Origin: Clostridium sp. CAG:1000
GTDB lineage: Bacteria > Bacillota_I > Bacilli_A > RF39 > UBA660
NCBI GenBank assembly: GCA_000436975.1
Contig: HG000341.1
Coordinates: 35,437 to 99,436 of the forward strand
Reading direction: 5' to 3'
Length of the DNA stretch: 64,000 bases
Below, in pieces: positions 25,185 to 34,073 of this stretch (the first letter of the stretch is position 1; every line of letters starts with the position of its first letter). Below the pieces are notes generated by a model that did no database searches, had not been told where the DNA came from, and worked only from the letters and a program-made list of their open reading frames with translations. Both the position numbers and the translations under genes were made by a program.

Positions 25185-26243
25185 CATTGCATAATTATTA
25201 GCTCTATTTCTCATTATTTGACTCGCAAGTGTACATGAACCTTTCTTTTCATTTAAAGCTCTAATTTTTTCTTCTTGTTTCTTTAAACTAGCTTCACTTC
25301 TTTGTAGTCTTATATTTTCTATATTTAACATTCCTCTTTGGACAGTTGCACCTATACCTTTTTTACCTCTTAAGTTAGCTAATTCCTCTTGCGTGCTTTG
25401 AATATCTTGCCTTATTCCTTTTTGAGTTATTTGATTTTCGCTCATTTGTGTTTGATAGTTACTCATATTTTCTGCTTCTTCAAAAAGAACTTCAAATTCT
25501 CTTTTCTTTATTTCAATATATTTATCACTACCCTTATTTACTATTCTAGTTTGCTTACTTTGTAATTTACCTTTTTTGTTATTTAGTTTATTTAATCTTT
25601 CCTCTAGATGCCTTTTTCTATTGTCAACTCTTCTTTGTTTAAATTTAGAAGTAACATTCATTTTATTTAATTTATCTAATTCTTCTTCTGCTTCTTGTAT
25701 CTCTATTTCTGTTTCCCCAACTTTTCTATTAGTGTTTTTTAATGTATTTTTATCAACATTACTTAATACACTAGAATTAAATCCTAAATTATCACTAGTA
25801 AGACTTATTCCTTTAATAACACTATCATATGATTGTTTTAATTTATTTAAAAAATCAATTTGGAAAGTTAATGAGGATACATCACTTTTAAAATAGTCTT
25901 GAAAGTCTTCAATATTAATATTATCTAAATCTATTTTCTTTGATGGATCTTTTTGCATTTTACTTAAAATATCAGTATATTTATCAATAAGTAAATCATA
26001 TCTAGACATAAGAGCATTATGAGTAGTTTTAATATCATTGTTTACCTCATTGTTATATTTAGAATAGTTTATACTCGCATTAGCTATTTGCCTTACTCTA
26101 TCTATTAATTTATCGTCTATATCATAATCTTCAGTTCTTTTGTTCAAAGAAACTCTAATTCCTAAATTATCTAATATTTGAAATATAGTACTCACATTAA
26201 CTTCAGGTAATTTACCTTTTTTTATAGCATCTTTAATCTTCAT
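25182..26243 (-). CDS. Hypothetical coiled-coil protein
   Basis: A 353-residue, highly charged protein with long predicted helices, above all about 170-340 (EIEIQEAEEELDKLNKMN, then RRVDNRKRHLEERLNKL). The pattern is typical of coiled coils. No signal peptide, membrane helix or known motif is visible. It starts two bases after a DUF1292-like gene and is the last gene of a minus-strand run that follows spoIVB. The function is unknown. Confidence 0.6.
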   Translation of the reverse strand: MKIKDAIKKGKLPEVNVSTIFQILDNLGIRVSLNKRTEDYDIDDKLIDRVRQIANASINYSKYNNEVNNDIKTTHNALMSRYDLLIDKYTDILSKMQKDPSKKIDLDNINIEDFQDYFKSDVSSLTFQIDFLNKLKQSYDSVIKGISLTSDNLGFNSSVLSNVDKNTLKNTNRKVGETEIEIQEAEEELDKLNKMNVTSKFKQRRVDNRKRHLEERLNKLNNKKGKLQSKQTRIVNKGSDKYIEIKKREFEVLFEEAENMSNYQTQMSENQITQKGIRQDIQSTQEELANLRGKKGIGATVQRGMLNIENIRLQRSEASLKKQEEKIRALNEKKGSCTLASQIMRNRANNYAM

Positions 26244-26245
26244 AG

Positions 26246-26491
26246 TTATTCGCCTACTATTCTATCTATTTCAGAATTAATATATTCTATTTCTTTATTA
26301 TCAGTTATAGTGTCTAAAGAAAATGTTTCCTCTTTCTCATTTAATATAGATGCAAAAATATTTTCATCATTATCATTGACAGTATATATCATAAAAGTTT
26401 TATTAAATTCTAACGAATCAATTATATCAAGCACATTAACTGTTACTTCACTGCCATCTTCAATAGTTACCTTTAATTTATTATTTTTCAT
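26246..26491 (-). CDS. DUF1292-like small protein
   Basis: An 81-residue acidic protein resembling the DUF1292 gene at 20392: KLKVTIEDGSEVTVNVLDII, then KTFMIYTVND, then IFASILNEKEETFSLDTI. AGGAGG precedes the ATG. It sits in an operon of unknown proteins. The role is unknown. Confidence 0.65.
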   Translation of the reverse strand: MKNNKLKVTIEDGSEVTVNVLDIIDSLEFNKTFMIYTVNDNDENIFASILNEKEETFSLDTITDNKEIEYINSEIDRIVGE

Positions 26492-26503
26492 GTTTCCTCC
26501 TTA

Positions 26504-27949
26504 TTACTTTGGAATATTAACTCTACATGAATCAATTATATTATTCAAAGCTGATTCTATCCTGTCACATCCTTCTATATCAGGGCAACTCATAATATAG
26601 TTATTAACAGCTGCAATTAATTCATCATAACTATATTCTGATAGCTTATCTCTATAATTTCCATTACTATTTGTTATATAGCTTAAATTATTATGTGATA
26701 TCATTCTTATAGCATGGCAGGCTTGAGCTGCTCCATATTTGGCTTGTGTTTCATATATTGCTCTTACAAACAGTGAAATTATTTCATCATTATTATTTTC
26801 TTTTATATTAAATAATTTATTAATATAACCTTTTACATCATTATTAGTTATTCTTAATATGTCATATGGTGTTAAATTTTTAACGAATAAATCACGAAAA
26901 TTATTATCTCTTGTTATAGCATTTTCATTACCATCTAAATATGAATTTATATACACTATTACATTTGCAGCACCATATTTATTTTTAGCATACATTAAAT
27001 ATTCATTAAATAGTTTTCCCTTGTCATTATTTGTATAAGTACTACTAGGAAGTTTTTCTTCCATATTACTAAAATATTCAGATAATTTATAAAACCTAAT
27101 ATTATCTTGACACATACGTACATGATTAAAAAAGTCTTCTAATTTAGTTTTACTATCAAGCGCCAATATTATAGTATGAAACACTTGATAAAAATTAGCC
27201 ATTCTATCAGAAATTTTAGGATAGGTATCTTTATAATTTAAAAATATATCGGAATTACTAAAGTTTTCATATTCATTGCCGCTTGCGAATACATTATTAT
27301 GATAATTAATCACAAACCTTCTAAAATCTAATAAACTTACTTTATCATAGTCTTCTACTTTTTTAAAATACTCAGCCATTATAAATGATAATGTATCATT
27401 ATAGCTAAGAAATCTATCATTAGCAAGGCCTGCTACTCCAGACTTGATTAAGAAAGGATTTACAGGCTTTGCTCTTGTTGATAAATATTCATTATTATTA
27501 ATAAATTCTAATAATTTTTTAGCATCCTCAACATTACTCATTCTTAAAACTACTTCGTCGCTTCTTCTTACATCTGCTACTTTAGATAATGTACTTAATT
27601 CATTTTGATCAATATAGTCAAATATCATATTTACACATTCAAATACATCCTCTTTAGAAAACGATAAATATATTTTCACATGATCCTTTTTTTCATAAGC
27701 ATTATAATGAAATTGTAAAAAACGAGGCTGTTGAAAAGAATAAAACACATTCACCTTTCTCCCTCTAAAACGATATTGCCAATCATCAAAATACTTTGCT
27801 AGACTTTGATCAACCTCATCATTTTGAAGTTCATAATTCATTAAATCATTATAAATAGTTTCTTTTTTGATTTTTAAACCTGGATTTTGTTTATAAAGTT
27901 TAGCGTGATATTTTAAAAATTCTTCCATTTGTACTATTCTACTGTTCAT
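26504..27949 (-). CDS. Hypothetical protein, 481 residues
   Basis: A soluble protein that I do not recognise. It has an N-terminal alpha/beta region (about 50-160, with HVKIYLSFSKEDVFECVNMI) and a long, mostly helical C-terminal region with repeated patterns around KYGAANVIVYINSYLDG and KYGAAQACHAIRMISHN. These suggest internal helical repeats. It has no signal peptide or membrane helix. It overlaps the preceding small gene by about 11 bases and belongs to the run downstream of spoIVB. Confidence 0.6.
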   Translation of the reverse strand: MNSRIVQMEEFLKYHAKLYKQNPGLKIKKETIYNDLMNYELQNDEVDQSLAKYFDDWQYRFRGRKVNVFYSFQQPRFLQFHYNAYEKKDHVKIYLSFSKEDVFECVNMIFDYIDQNELSTLSKVADVRRSDEVVLRMSNVEDAKKLLEFINNNEYLSTRAKPVNPFLIKSGVAGLANDRFLSYNDTLSFIMAEYFKKVEDYDKVSLLDFRRFVINYHNNVFASGNEYENFSNSDIFLNYKDTYPKISDRMANFYQVFHTIILALDSKTKLEDFFNHVRMCQDNIRFYKLSEYFSNMEEKLPSSTYTNNDKGKLFNEYLMYAKNKYGAANVIVYINSYLDGNENAITRDNNFRDLFVKNLTPYDILRITNNDVKGYINKLFNIKENNNDEIISLFVRAIYETQAKYGAAQACHAIRMISHNNLSYITNSNGNYRDKLSEYSYDELIAAVNNYIMSCPDIEGCDRIESALNNIIDSCRVNIPK

Positions 27950-28115
27950 TTATATCAATCTCCATAGTTTTTTCTATCTCATTTATAACTGGTGTTAAAT
28001 TAGTAGTGTCATCAAATTTATTTATTTCATCCTCTGTAGGATTATCAATAACATCATTGTCTAATTCTAATACAACTTCTACTTTTTTTCCATCTACAAA
28101 TACTTCTTCTTTCAC
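27939..28115 (-). CDS. Small acidic protein
   Basis: A 58-residue acidic protein starting at a GTG (28115) preceded by AGGTGAT. A longer start at 28163 would cross the spoIVB terminator. The protein reads KEEVFVDGKKVEVVLEL, followed by an Asp/Glu-rich tail. The family is unknown. It heads the run of unknown genes down to 25182. Confidence 0.5.
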   Translation of the reverse strand: MKEEVFVDGKKVEVVLELDNDVIDNPTEDEINKFDDTTNLTPVINEIEKTMEIDINEQ

Positions 28116-28144
28116 GCTATCACCTACTATAACAATTATAGCAT

Positions 28145-28173
28145 TAAAAAAGTTAAGAAGCAATCTTAACTTT
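28145..28173 (-). terminator. Terminator after spoIVB
   Basis: AAGTTAAGA pairs with TCTTAACTT around a short loop, with a T run on the minus strand. It overlaps the spoIVB stop codon. Confidence 0.75.
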
Positions 28174-29137
28174 CTCCTGTTTCTAACATAGTAGTTATAA
28201 GTATTCCATATCCAAGTGTAACATTATCTACAAGCACATTAGTAACAGCGCCAACTAACTTATCGTCTTGTATAATTGGTGACCCACTCATTCCTTGTAC
28301 AATACCACCTGTTTTATTAATTAAGTCTTTATCTATTATTTCAAAACTTATAGCTTTAGTAGTATTTTTCTTACTAGGATATTTGTCTACTATGTTAATT
28401 TTATATTTTTTTAATTCAGTATTATTAGTAACTGTATATATGTATGCATGCCCTTTTTTTATATCATTAAAATTAGCTATTTCTATTGTATCTTTTCTAG
28501 GTAATGTAGATGTATAATCTCCATATATACCATTTACAGTGTTTTTATTAATTGTCCCTATCTTTTTATTAAATAAAATATTTGCGTTTTTACTTCCCAC
28601 TTTTCCATTTCTACTTTTGTTAATGCTAGTTACCTTGGACATTAAAATATTACCGTTTTTAACCTCTATTCTTGAGTTAGTTTCACTAAGCAATATTTCA
28701 TGTCCAAGAGCCCCCCATATTTTAGTAACTGGATCTATATATGTTAATGTACCAAGGCCAACAACATTATCTTTTACATAAAGACCAGTTTTTAATAAAT
28801 TATCTTCTTTTACTAGTTTTAATTTAGTATTAACTTCTTTATTTTTTCTCAGTAGTTTAACATCGACCTCATCAGTATTGCTCTTTTCAATAACATTTGA
28901 AAGCTCACTAATAGAATATACTCTCTTATTATTTATATGTGTAATATTATCTCCTATCTTAATATTATCACTCGCTATATATTTATCATTAACCTTATAA
29001 AATCCAACAACTATTAAACCATCAGATTCTATTTTAATGCCTATACTTTCTCCTCCTGGTATAACACTTTTAGAATATGCTAGTATATTTAATGGGCAAA
29101 ATAAAATAATAAAGAAAGTAAGAAGAATCTTTTTCAT
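28166..29137 (-). CDS. spoIVB: SpoIVB-like serine peptidase (S55)
   Basis: A 323-residue protein with a signal helix (about 1-20), a PDZ domain (about 30-105, IPGGESIGIKIESDGLIVVG) and an S55 peptidase domain. The conserved His is in WGALGHEI and the nucleophile Ser in GGIVQGMSGSPIIQ. In B. subtilis SpoIVB is made in the forespore and triggers pro-sigma-K processing. It is shorter than the Bacillus protein (about 425 aa), and GAVTNV replaces the usual GAVTHV, but the catalytic residues remain. It is downstream of xseB, echoing the nusB-xseAB-spoIVB order of Bacillus. Confidence 0.85.
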   Translation of the reverse strand: MKKILLTFFIILFCPLNILAYSKSVIPGGESIGIKIESDGLIVVGFYKVNDKYIASDNIKIGDNITHINNKRVYSISELSNVIEKSNTDEVDVKLLRKNKEVNTKLKLVKEDNLLKTGLYVKDNVVGLGTLTYIDPVTKIWGALGHEILLSETNSRIEVKNGNILMSKVTSINKSRNGKVGSKNANILFNKKIGTINKNTVNGIYGDYTSTLPRKDTIEIANFNDIKKGHAYIYTVTNNTELKKYKINIVDKYPSKKNTTKAISFEIIDKDLINKTGGIVQGMSGSPIIQDDKLVGAVTNVLVDNVTLGYGILITTMLETGES

Positions 29138-29190
29138 ATACTTCACCTCTTTATTATTATTCTCATATTATTTTATATGATATATCCAAT

Positions 29191-29418
29191 TTATTCTTGA
29201 ATCTCAAAATCTGTTATTTTGCCATTTTTTTCCACTAGTTTATTAATAGTTTCAGTCGCACTATTTAGTTTACTTTCACAGTTTTCTATCAATTTCATAG
29301 CTTCAGTATATTTAGATATAGATTTATCTAAATCAAGTTCACCACTTTCAAGTTCGCTTATAATTAGTTCTAATTTTTTAACTGAACTTTCAAAAGTTTC
29401 ATTTTCTTTCTTTTCCAT
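29191..29418 (-). CDS. xseB: Exodeoxyribonuclease VII small subunit
   Basis: A 75-residue helical protein with the family pattern FESSVKKLELIISELESGELDLDKSISKYTEAMKLI. It joins XseA to form the nuclease that trims single-stranded DNA. AAGGAG precedes the ATG, and the gene overlaps xseA by 20 bases. Confidence 0.93.
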   Translation of the reverse strand: MEKKENETFESSVKKLELIISELESGELDLDKSISKYTEAMKLIENCESKLNSATETINKLVEKNGKITDFEIQE

Positions 29419-30748
29419 TATTAACTCCTTTTACTACCGCATCAATATTACCATTTTTAACCACTATATTTATTAGGTCATTAATACCAATACTATTTAT
29501 ATCTTTTATTATTTTATTATCTTTATATATTATAGAATATCCTTTATCTAGAATATTATCTGGATTTAATAAATCAAGTTTTACTTTAATAGTATCAATT
29601 CTATTTTTATTATTATTTAGTATATTTAATATTTCTTTATTTAAAGTTGTATTTATATTAGATAATTTATCTTTTTCTTTTTCATATAAAACCTTGGGAT
29701 TATTTAGTATATAGTTTGATTTAATTTTTTCTAGTCTATGTTTACTATTATCAAGTTTTACCCTAATATTAGTATTTAATTTTTCATATAGAATATCTAG
29801 TTTTTGCTCTTTCATTTCATATAATCTTATAGGATTATTAATTATATAGTTCGATTTATATTTTTTTAATAGTTCTGAATAACTATCAAGTTTATTTGAT
29901 ATAGATGTATTTATTCTATCTTTAGCATTACTGAAGTATCTTTTAACTTCAACTATATCAGGAACCGCTATAATAGCTGCGCCTGTTGGCGTTGGAGCTC
30001 TTTTATCAGCAACAAAATCGCTTATAGTAAAATCTATTTCATGGCCTACACCACTTATTATAGGTATTCTACTATTGTATATAGCTCTTGCAACTATTTC
30101 TTCATTAAATGCCCACAAGTCTTCTATTGAACCACCACCACGGCCTAATATTATAGTATCAATATCATCAAATGTATTTGCAAGTTCTATCATAGAAACT
30201 ATATTTGTTGCTGCACTCTCACCTTGCACAAGCGTTGGAAATAAATATATCTCGGTCATTGGAAATCTATTATTAATAGTAGATATTATATCCCTAACAG
30301 CCGCGCCTGTTGGTGCTGTTATGACTCCTATCTTTCTTGGGACTCTTTTAATTCTTTGCTTATGTTCCGAATTAAATAACCCTTCTTCACCAAGTTTCTT
30401 CTTTAGTTTTTCAAAAAGAACATATAAGTTTCCAAGACCATCTAATTCAAGTGAATCAACATATATTTGATAGCTACCACTAGCTTCATATACAGATATC
30501 CTACCATGAACAAGTACAGAATCCCCATCTTTAGGTACAAAGTCAATACCACTATTCTTATAATTAAACATAACTGCATTAATCTTACTATTCTCATCTT
30601 TTAATGAAAAATATAAGTGCCCTCTTCCATGAAACTTTAAATTACTTATTTCACCTTTAATATAAACACTTTTAAGTACCGGATTTAATTCAATAGTGTT
30701 CTTAATAATTCTATTAATCTCAGTAATAGAAATATATTCTTTATTCAT
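29399..30748 (-). CDS. xseA: Exodeoxyribonuclease VII large subunit
   Basis: A 449-residue protein. An N-terminal OB domain (about 1-100, VYIKGEISNLKFHGRGHLYFSLKDE) is followed by the catalytic domain, with GVITAPTGAAVRDI, GRGGGSIEDLWAFNEE and SGVGHEIDFTISDFVADKRAPTPTGAA. A long helical C-terminal region binds XseB. Length is normal. It overlaps nusB by 8 bases. Confidence 0.95.
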   Translation of the reverse strand: MNKEYISITEINRIIKNTIELNPVLKSVYIKGEISNLKFHGRGHLYFSLKDENSKINAVMFNYKNSGIDFVPKDGDSVLVHGRISVYEASGSYQIYVDSLELDGLGNLYVLFEKLKKKLGEEGLFNSEHKQRIKRVPRKIGVITAPTGAAVRDIISTINNRFPMTEIYLFPTLVQGESAATNIVSMIELANTFDDIDTIILGRGGGSIEDLWAFNEEIVARAIYNSRIPIISGVGHEIDFTISDFVADKRAPTPTGAAIIAVPDIVEVKRYFSNAKDRINTSISNKLDSYSELLKKYKSNYIINNPIRLYEMKEQKLDILYEKLNTNIRVKLDNSKHRLEKIKSNYILNNPKVLYEKEKDKLSNINTTLNKEILNILNNNKNRIDTIKVKLDLLNPDNILDKGYSIIYKDNKIIKDINSIGINDLINIVVKNGNIDAVVKGVNNGKERK

Positions 30749-31151
30749 TTATATCCTCATTATCTCTTATTTTATCAAGAACAGCATTAATTAATTTAAC
30801 TATTTTATCATCACTATATTTCTTAGCTAACTCTACTGCTTCATTTATTACTACTACTTTAGGAGTATCATAATAAAGCATTTCATATGTTCCAAGCCTT
30901 AATATAGCCTTATCAGTTTTACCAAGTCTATCTAAATCCCAATTGTCTAAATATTTAGTAATAATCTTATCAATGCTTTCAATGTTTTTAATTACTCCAT
31001 AAACAACATCTCTGACAAACTTATTATCAATTTCTAGGTTTTCTTTAATAACTTCATCTATATCATAAGACATACCCTCTTTTACATAAAAATCTATTTG
31101 ATATAATATAACCATTATTTTTTCCCTAGCTTCAGTTCTATTTAGTTTCAT
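30741..31151 (-). CDS. nusB: Transcription antitermination factor NusB
   Basis: A 136-residue all-helical protein with RTEAREKIMVILYQID at the N terminus, and LDNWDLDRLGKTDKAILRLGTYEMLY and VVINEAVELAKKY in the C-terminal half. NusB with NusE binds boxA in rRNA operons. CGGAGGAAG precedes the ATG. folD, usually between nusB and xseA, is absent. Confidence 0.95.
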   Translation of the reverse strand: MKLNRTEAREKIMVILYQIDFYVKEGMSYDIDEVIKENLEIDNKFVRDVVYGVIKNIESIDKIITKYLDNWDLDRLGKTDKAILRLGTYEMLYYDTPKVVVINEAVELAKKYSDDKIVKLINAVLDKIRDNEDINE

Positions 31152-31194
31152 ACTTCCTCCGAAAATCTATTAAAATTATACCATTTATTAATAT

Positions 31195-31223
31195 AAAAAG
31201 ATATTATTTTTTTAAATAATATC
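31195..31223 (-). terminator. Intrinsic terminator
   Basis: GATATTATTT pairs with AAATAATATC, with a T run on the minus strand, at the end of the gene stopping at 31223. Confidence 0.7.
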
Positions 31224-31624
31224 TACTTTTTTATCTCTAATGTTTTCTTTTTATCACACACTAACTCACATTGTTGACTTTTAACTAACAATTCATCAAG
31301 TATATAGCCATACTCATAGTCTAGTCCAGCTTCTTTAATTCTAGATAAATGTAATTTAATTTCTAATGAACTACTTTTTTTAAAATTAGAAAAAGGTATT
31401 TCTACTCCTCTAGGATAATCTACTTTATAACTATCTTGATCACTCTTAATAATTAATATACCACCAGTAGTAATTTCTTTAAATATACCGTTTGGCAATT
31501 CTTCAAAAAAGACTGTATCTAATAGTTCTCCTTTAGATTCATAATTTTTATTTATATATTCATTATGATTATCATGCTGCCAAAAACGACTTCCTACTAA
31601 ATTCAATTTAAAATATCTTCCCAT
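31223..31624 (-). CDS. Hypothetical protein, 133 residues
   Basis: A soluble alpha/beta protein with no family that I recognise. Its ribosome site and start context (GGAGGTGTAACTCATGG) are the same as that of the gene starting at 31999. It has a terminator on each side, so it may be transcribed on its own or by read-through. Confidence 0.55.
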   Translation of the reverse strand: MGRYFKLNLVGSRFWQHDNHNEYINKNYESKGELLDTVFFEELPNGIFKEITTGGILIIKSDQDSYKVDYPRGVEIPFSNFKKSSSLEIKLHLSRIKEAGLDYEYGYILDELLVKSQQCELVCDKKKTLEIKK

Positions 31625-31677
31625 GAGTTACACCTCCAAAGCCAATATATTTTATTATACATTTTATTATATGTCAA

Positions 31678-31708
31678 GAAAAAACTAACTTGACACTCAA
31701 ATTAGTTA
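31678..31708 (-). terminator. Intrinsic terminator
   Basis: AACTAA (31683-31688) pairs with TTAGTT (31702-31707), followed by T-rich sequence on the minus strand. It ends the operon of unknown genes at 31706-35446. Confidence 0.6.
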
Positions 31709-31999
31709 AATGTTAATTAAATCAAAGTTAGAGACATCTTCATTTATTAATTTAATTATATTTTTTTCATTGCAAGAAGCAAATGCTCTTTTAATAATTG
31801 ATGAACTTATATAGAATAATTCTGTTCTACATCTTATTATTTCTTTTAGATTAGTAATGCCTATTGATTTAAGATAATTTAATATATTAATTATTCTATC
31901 TTCATGAATTATTAACTCATGAACATCCTCTTCATCTAAATTATTATATATGTCTTTTATATCTTCTTTAGTAAATCCATAATTTTTAAGATAATCCAT
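31706..31999 (-). CDS. Small helical protein, unknown
   Basis: A 97-residue protein built of short helices (GFTKEDIKDIYNNLDEEDV, then ILNYLKSIGITNLKEIIRCRTELF). The LKSIGI-type helix also appears in the neighbouring 626-residue protein (EIIEYLKSVKIKSLSLIDYF), so the two may share a helical repeat. GGAGGTG lies eight bases before the ATG, and the gene overlaps the end of the upstream gene by 14 bases. The function is unknown. Confidence 0.55.
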   Translation of the reverse strand: MDYLKNYGFTKEDIKDIYNNLDEEDVHELIIHEDRIINILNYLKSIGITNLKEIIRCRTELFYISSSIIKRAFASCNEKNIIKLINEDVSNFDLINI

Positions 32000-33866
32000 G
32001 AGTTACACCTCCTTCAAATGAATATGAAATATCATTTTTTATTTTTGATAACACTTCTTCATTAATATAGCTGCCCTTTGTTATTGCAAAGAATAACATT
32101 TCCTCATTAAATTCATTTAAGCATTTATTTAGAACACTAGATATTCGTAATACTTTTTGTCTTGATATAATTTGTTCACCAAATTTATACACAAATTCAT
32201 TCTTCTTATTTTCAGTTTCTAATTTATCTATAAGTGGTAATGATAGAACATTTTTATCATAACTATCAGTATTTATCGCTGAGACTAGAGATTCATATTT
32301 ATAATAGTTTGGTATTTCTTCTTTAACATCAACAAAATTATTATGTTCAAACTCTTCTATTTTTTCATCATTACAAGATGTACCTAAACCTTGTAATTGC
32401 ATTTGACTAGTTATAGTATTAAATGCAAACGAATCTTTATTACTACATATAATTCCATAATATTCATGAGGTCTAGAATTTAATTTTAATTTAGCAAGAT
32501 ATTGAAAGAACCCTTTAGGAGAATTTACTAGTCTTGTTGGTGAATATTTTATCAAATTACATTCACGTTCATTTGTATCAACACCATTTAATATACCAAG
32601 CTCAACACATAAATCACATCGTTCTAATAGTCTACATGCACATAACATACTAGGTGGAGTTTTCTTTGCAACTTCAAAGAAACCATATTTTCTATATATT
32701 TCATAGTTACTTTTAAGTTTATTAGGATTAGTCTTTAATATCTTATAATTAATACTTTCATTTAATGACACAGGGAAACCTTTGCTTTTTAAAAACCTTT
32801 CATTTTCAATCATATCATCATAAGAAATAATTTGTGAATCATATTTTAATGTTCCAACATCCGCACTTCCTGGTGTATGAGTAGAAGACTTTCTATTAGT
32901 TTTAGACTCACCCTTATTTAATGTTTTCATCCATACACTAGATGTATCAAAGAATATTTGATATAGTTTTCCATCCATACTTAACTGCTCATATCTTTGC
33001 ATAATAGTTTCTTTATTGCCATAAACAAGCAATGTAAGTAACGTTGGATTACTAAAATAATCTATTAGGGATAATGATTTAATCTTAACACTTTTTAAAT
33101 ACTCTATTATTTCTAGTGCATTAGTTAAATTAATTTTCTTTTCTATTTCATTCTTATGTTTCTTACTATTCTTAATGAATCCTTCAGAAAGGCCATTATC
33201 TTTAAAGAACTTAACTATATCTTCAAAAGGTATAATTTTCCCCTCTTTAGTTTCTTTATTCGCTCTTTTTTCATTATATTCTTTAAATTGTATAAGCATT
33301 TGACTTCTAGTATTAAATGATAAGTCATCACTACTAGATACTATGTCATAAACAATTTGAAAATCATTTTCATCTAATAAATCCAAATTATCTGGATCCT
33401 TTATCTTTTCAATTAAACATTCAATTGAAAGGTATTTTTCTGCTAAAACGTCGTACTCATTCTTTCCTGAATTAATTATTATTTTATATTCATTCATCTT
33501 AACATTCATTTGTTCTATTAAATTTTTAAGATTAGATATATATGTATTTAATTCATTTTTTTGTTCATGAGTAAGTTCAACTGGTAAACCATTTTTAATA
33601 GCATTTAAAGTAACTATTATATTATTTAAATTATTTTTAATATTACCATACCCATATTCTAATAATAAAGAACACACTGAATCAATATTAAGTCTAAATG
33701 AACTATCAATCTTTCCCAGCAAAACATTTAACAATGTTTCACAGGCATGTTTCTTAGGCATTAATTCATCATATTTTACTTGACTAGCCCTTCTATTTTT
33801 AATTATAGATTCTGACTTATCATAATATTCTTTTGCCTTTATCTCTAAAATATCATCTAATTTCAT
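31986..33866 (-). CDS. Large hypothetical protein, 626 residues
   Basis: A soluble, mostly helical protein with a coiled-coil-like first third, a helical-repeat region (about 225-300) and a C-terminal region containing several cysteines (MLCACRLLERCDLC). No family is recognised and there is no signal peptide or membrane helix. AGGTGA before the ATG at 33866 sets the start. It is packed between two small genes in one transcription unit with them. Confidence 0.55.
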   Translation of the reverse strand: MKLDDILEIKAKEYYDKSESIIKNRRASQVKYDELMPKKHACETLLNVLLGKIDSSFRLNIDSVCSLLLEYGYGNIKNNLNNIIVTLNAIKNGLPVELTHEQKNELNTYISNLKNLIEQMNVKMNEYKIIINSGKNEYDVLAEKYLSIECLIEKIKDPDNLDLLDENDFQIVYDIVSSSDDLSFNTRSQMLIQFKEYNEKRANKETKEGKIIPFEDIVKFFKDNGLSEGFIKNSKKHKNEIEKKINLTNALEIIEYLKSVKIKSLSLIDYFSNPTLLTLLVYGNKETIMQRYEQLSMDGKLYQIFFDTSSVWMKTLNKGESKTNRKSSTHTPGSADVGTLKYDSQIISYDDMIENERFLKSKGFPVSLNESINYKILKTNPNKLKSNYEIYRKYGFFEVAKKTPPSMLCACRLLERCDLCVELGILNGVDTNERECNLIKYSPTRLVNSPKGFFQYLAKLKLNSRPHEYYGIICSNKDSFAFNTITSQMQLQGLGTSCNDEKIEEFEHNNFVDVKEEIPNYYKYESLVSAINTDSYDKNVLSLPLIDKLETENKKNEFVYKFGEQIISRQKVLRISSVLNKCLNEFNEEMLFFAITKGSYINEEVLSKIKNDISYSFEGGVTHGLS

Positions 33867-33875
33867 ACTCATCAC

Positions 33876-34073
33876 CTACCACTGCGTTAAAACATCATAC
33901 ATCTTTAAGTAAATAGAAAAATCTTCATTTTTATTTTCAAATAAATCATATATTTTTTCTTTATTAATGCCTAATTCAAAAGACAAATCATCTAAATCAA
34001 CTTTCTTCTTTGATATAAGGCTCAAGCACTCATTTTTAATTTGATTAAATAATATATTTAATTTTTCATTCAT
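33876..34073 (-). CDS. Small HTH-like protein
   Basis: A 65-residue protein whose centre (VDLDDLSFELGINKEKIYDLFE) looks like the first helices of an XRE/Cro-type helix-turn-helix. Its start overlaps the stop of the preceding gene (ATGA), so translation is coupled. It could bind DNA or serve as the regulatory partner of the 458-residue protein upstream. The role is inference. Confidence 0.5.
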   Translation of the reverse strand: MNEKLNILFNQIKNECLSLISKKKVDLDDLSFELGINKEKIYDLFENKNEDFSIYLKMYDVLTQW

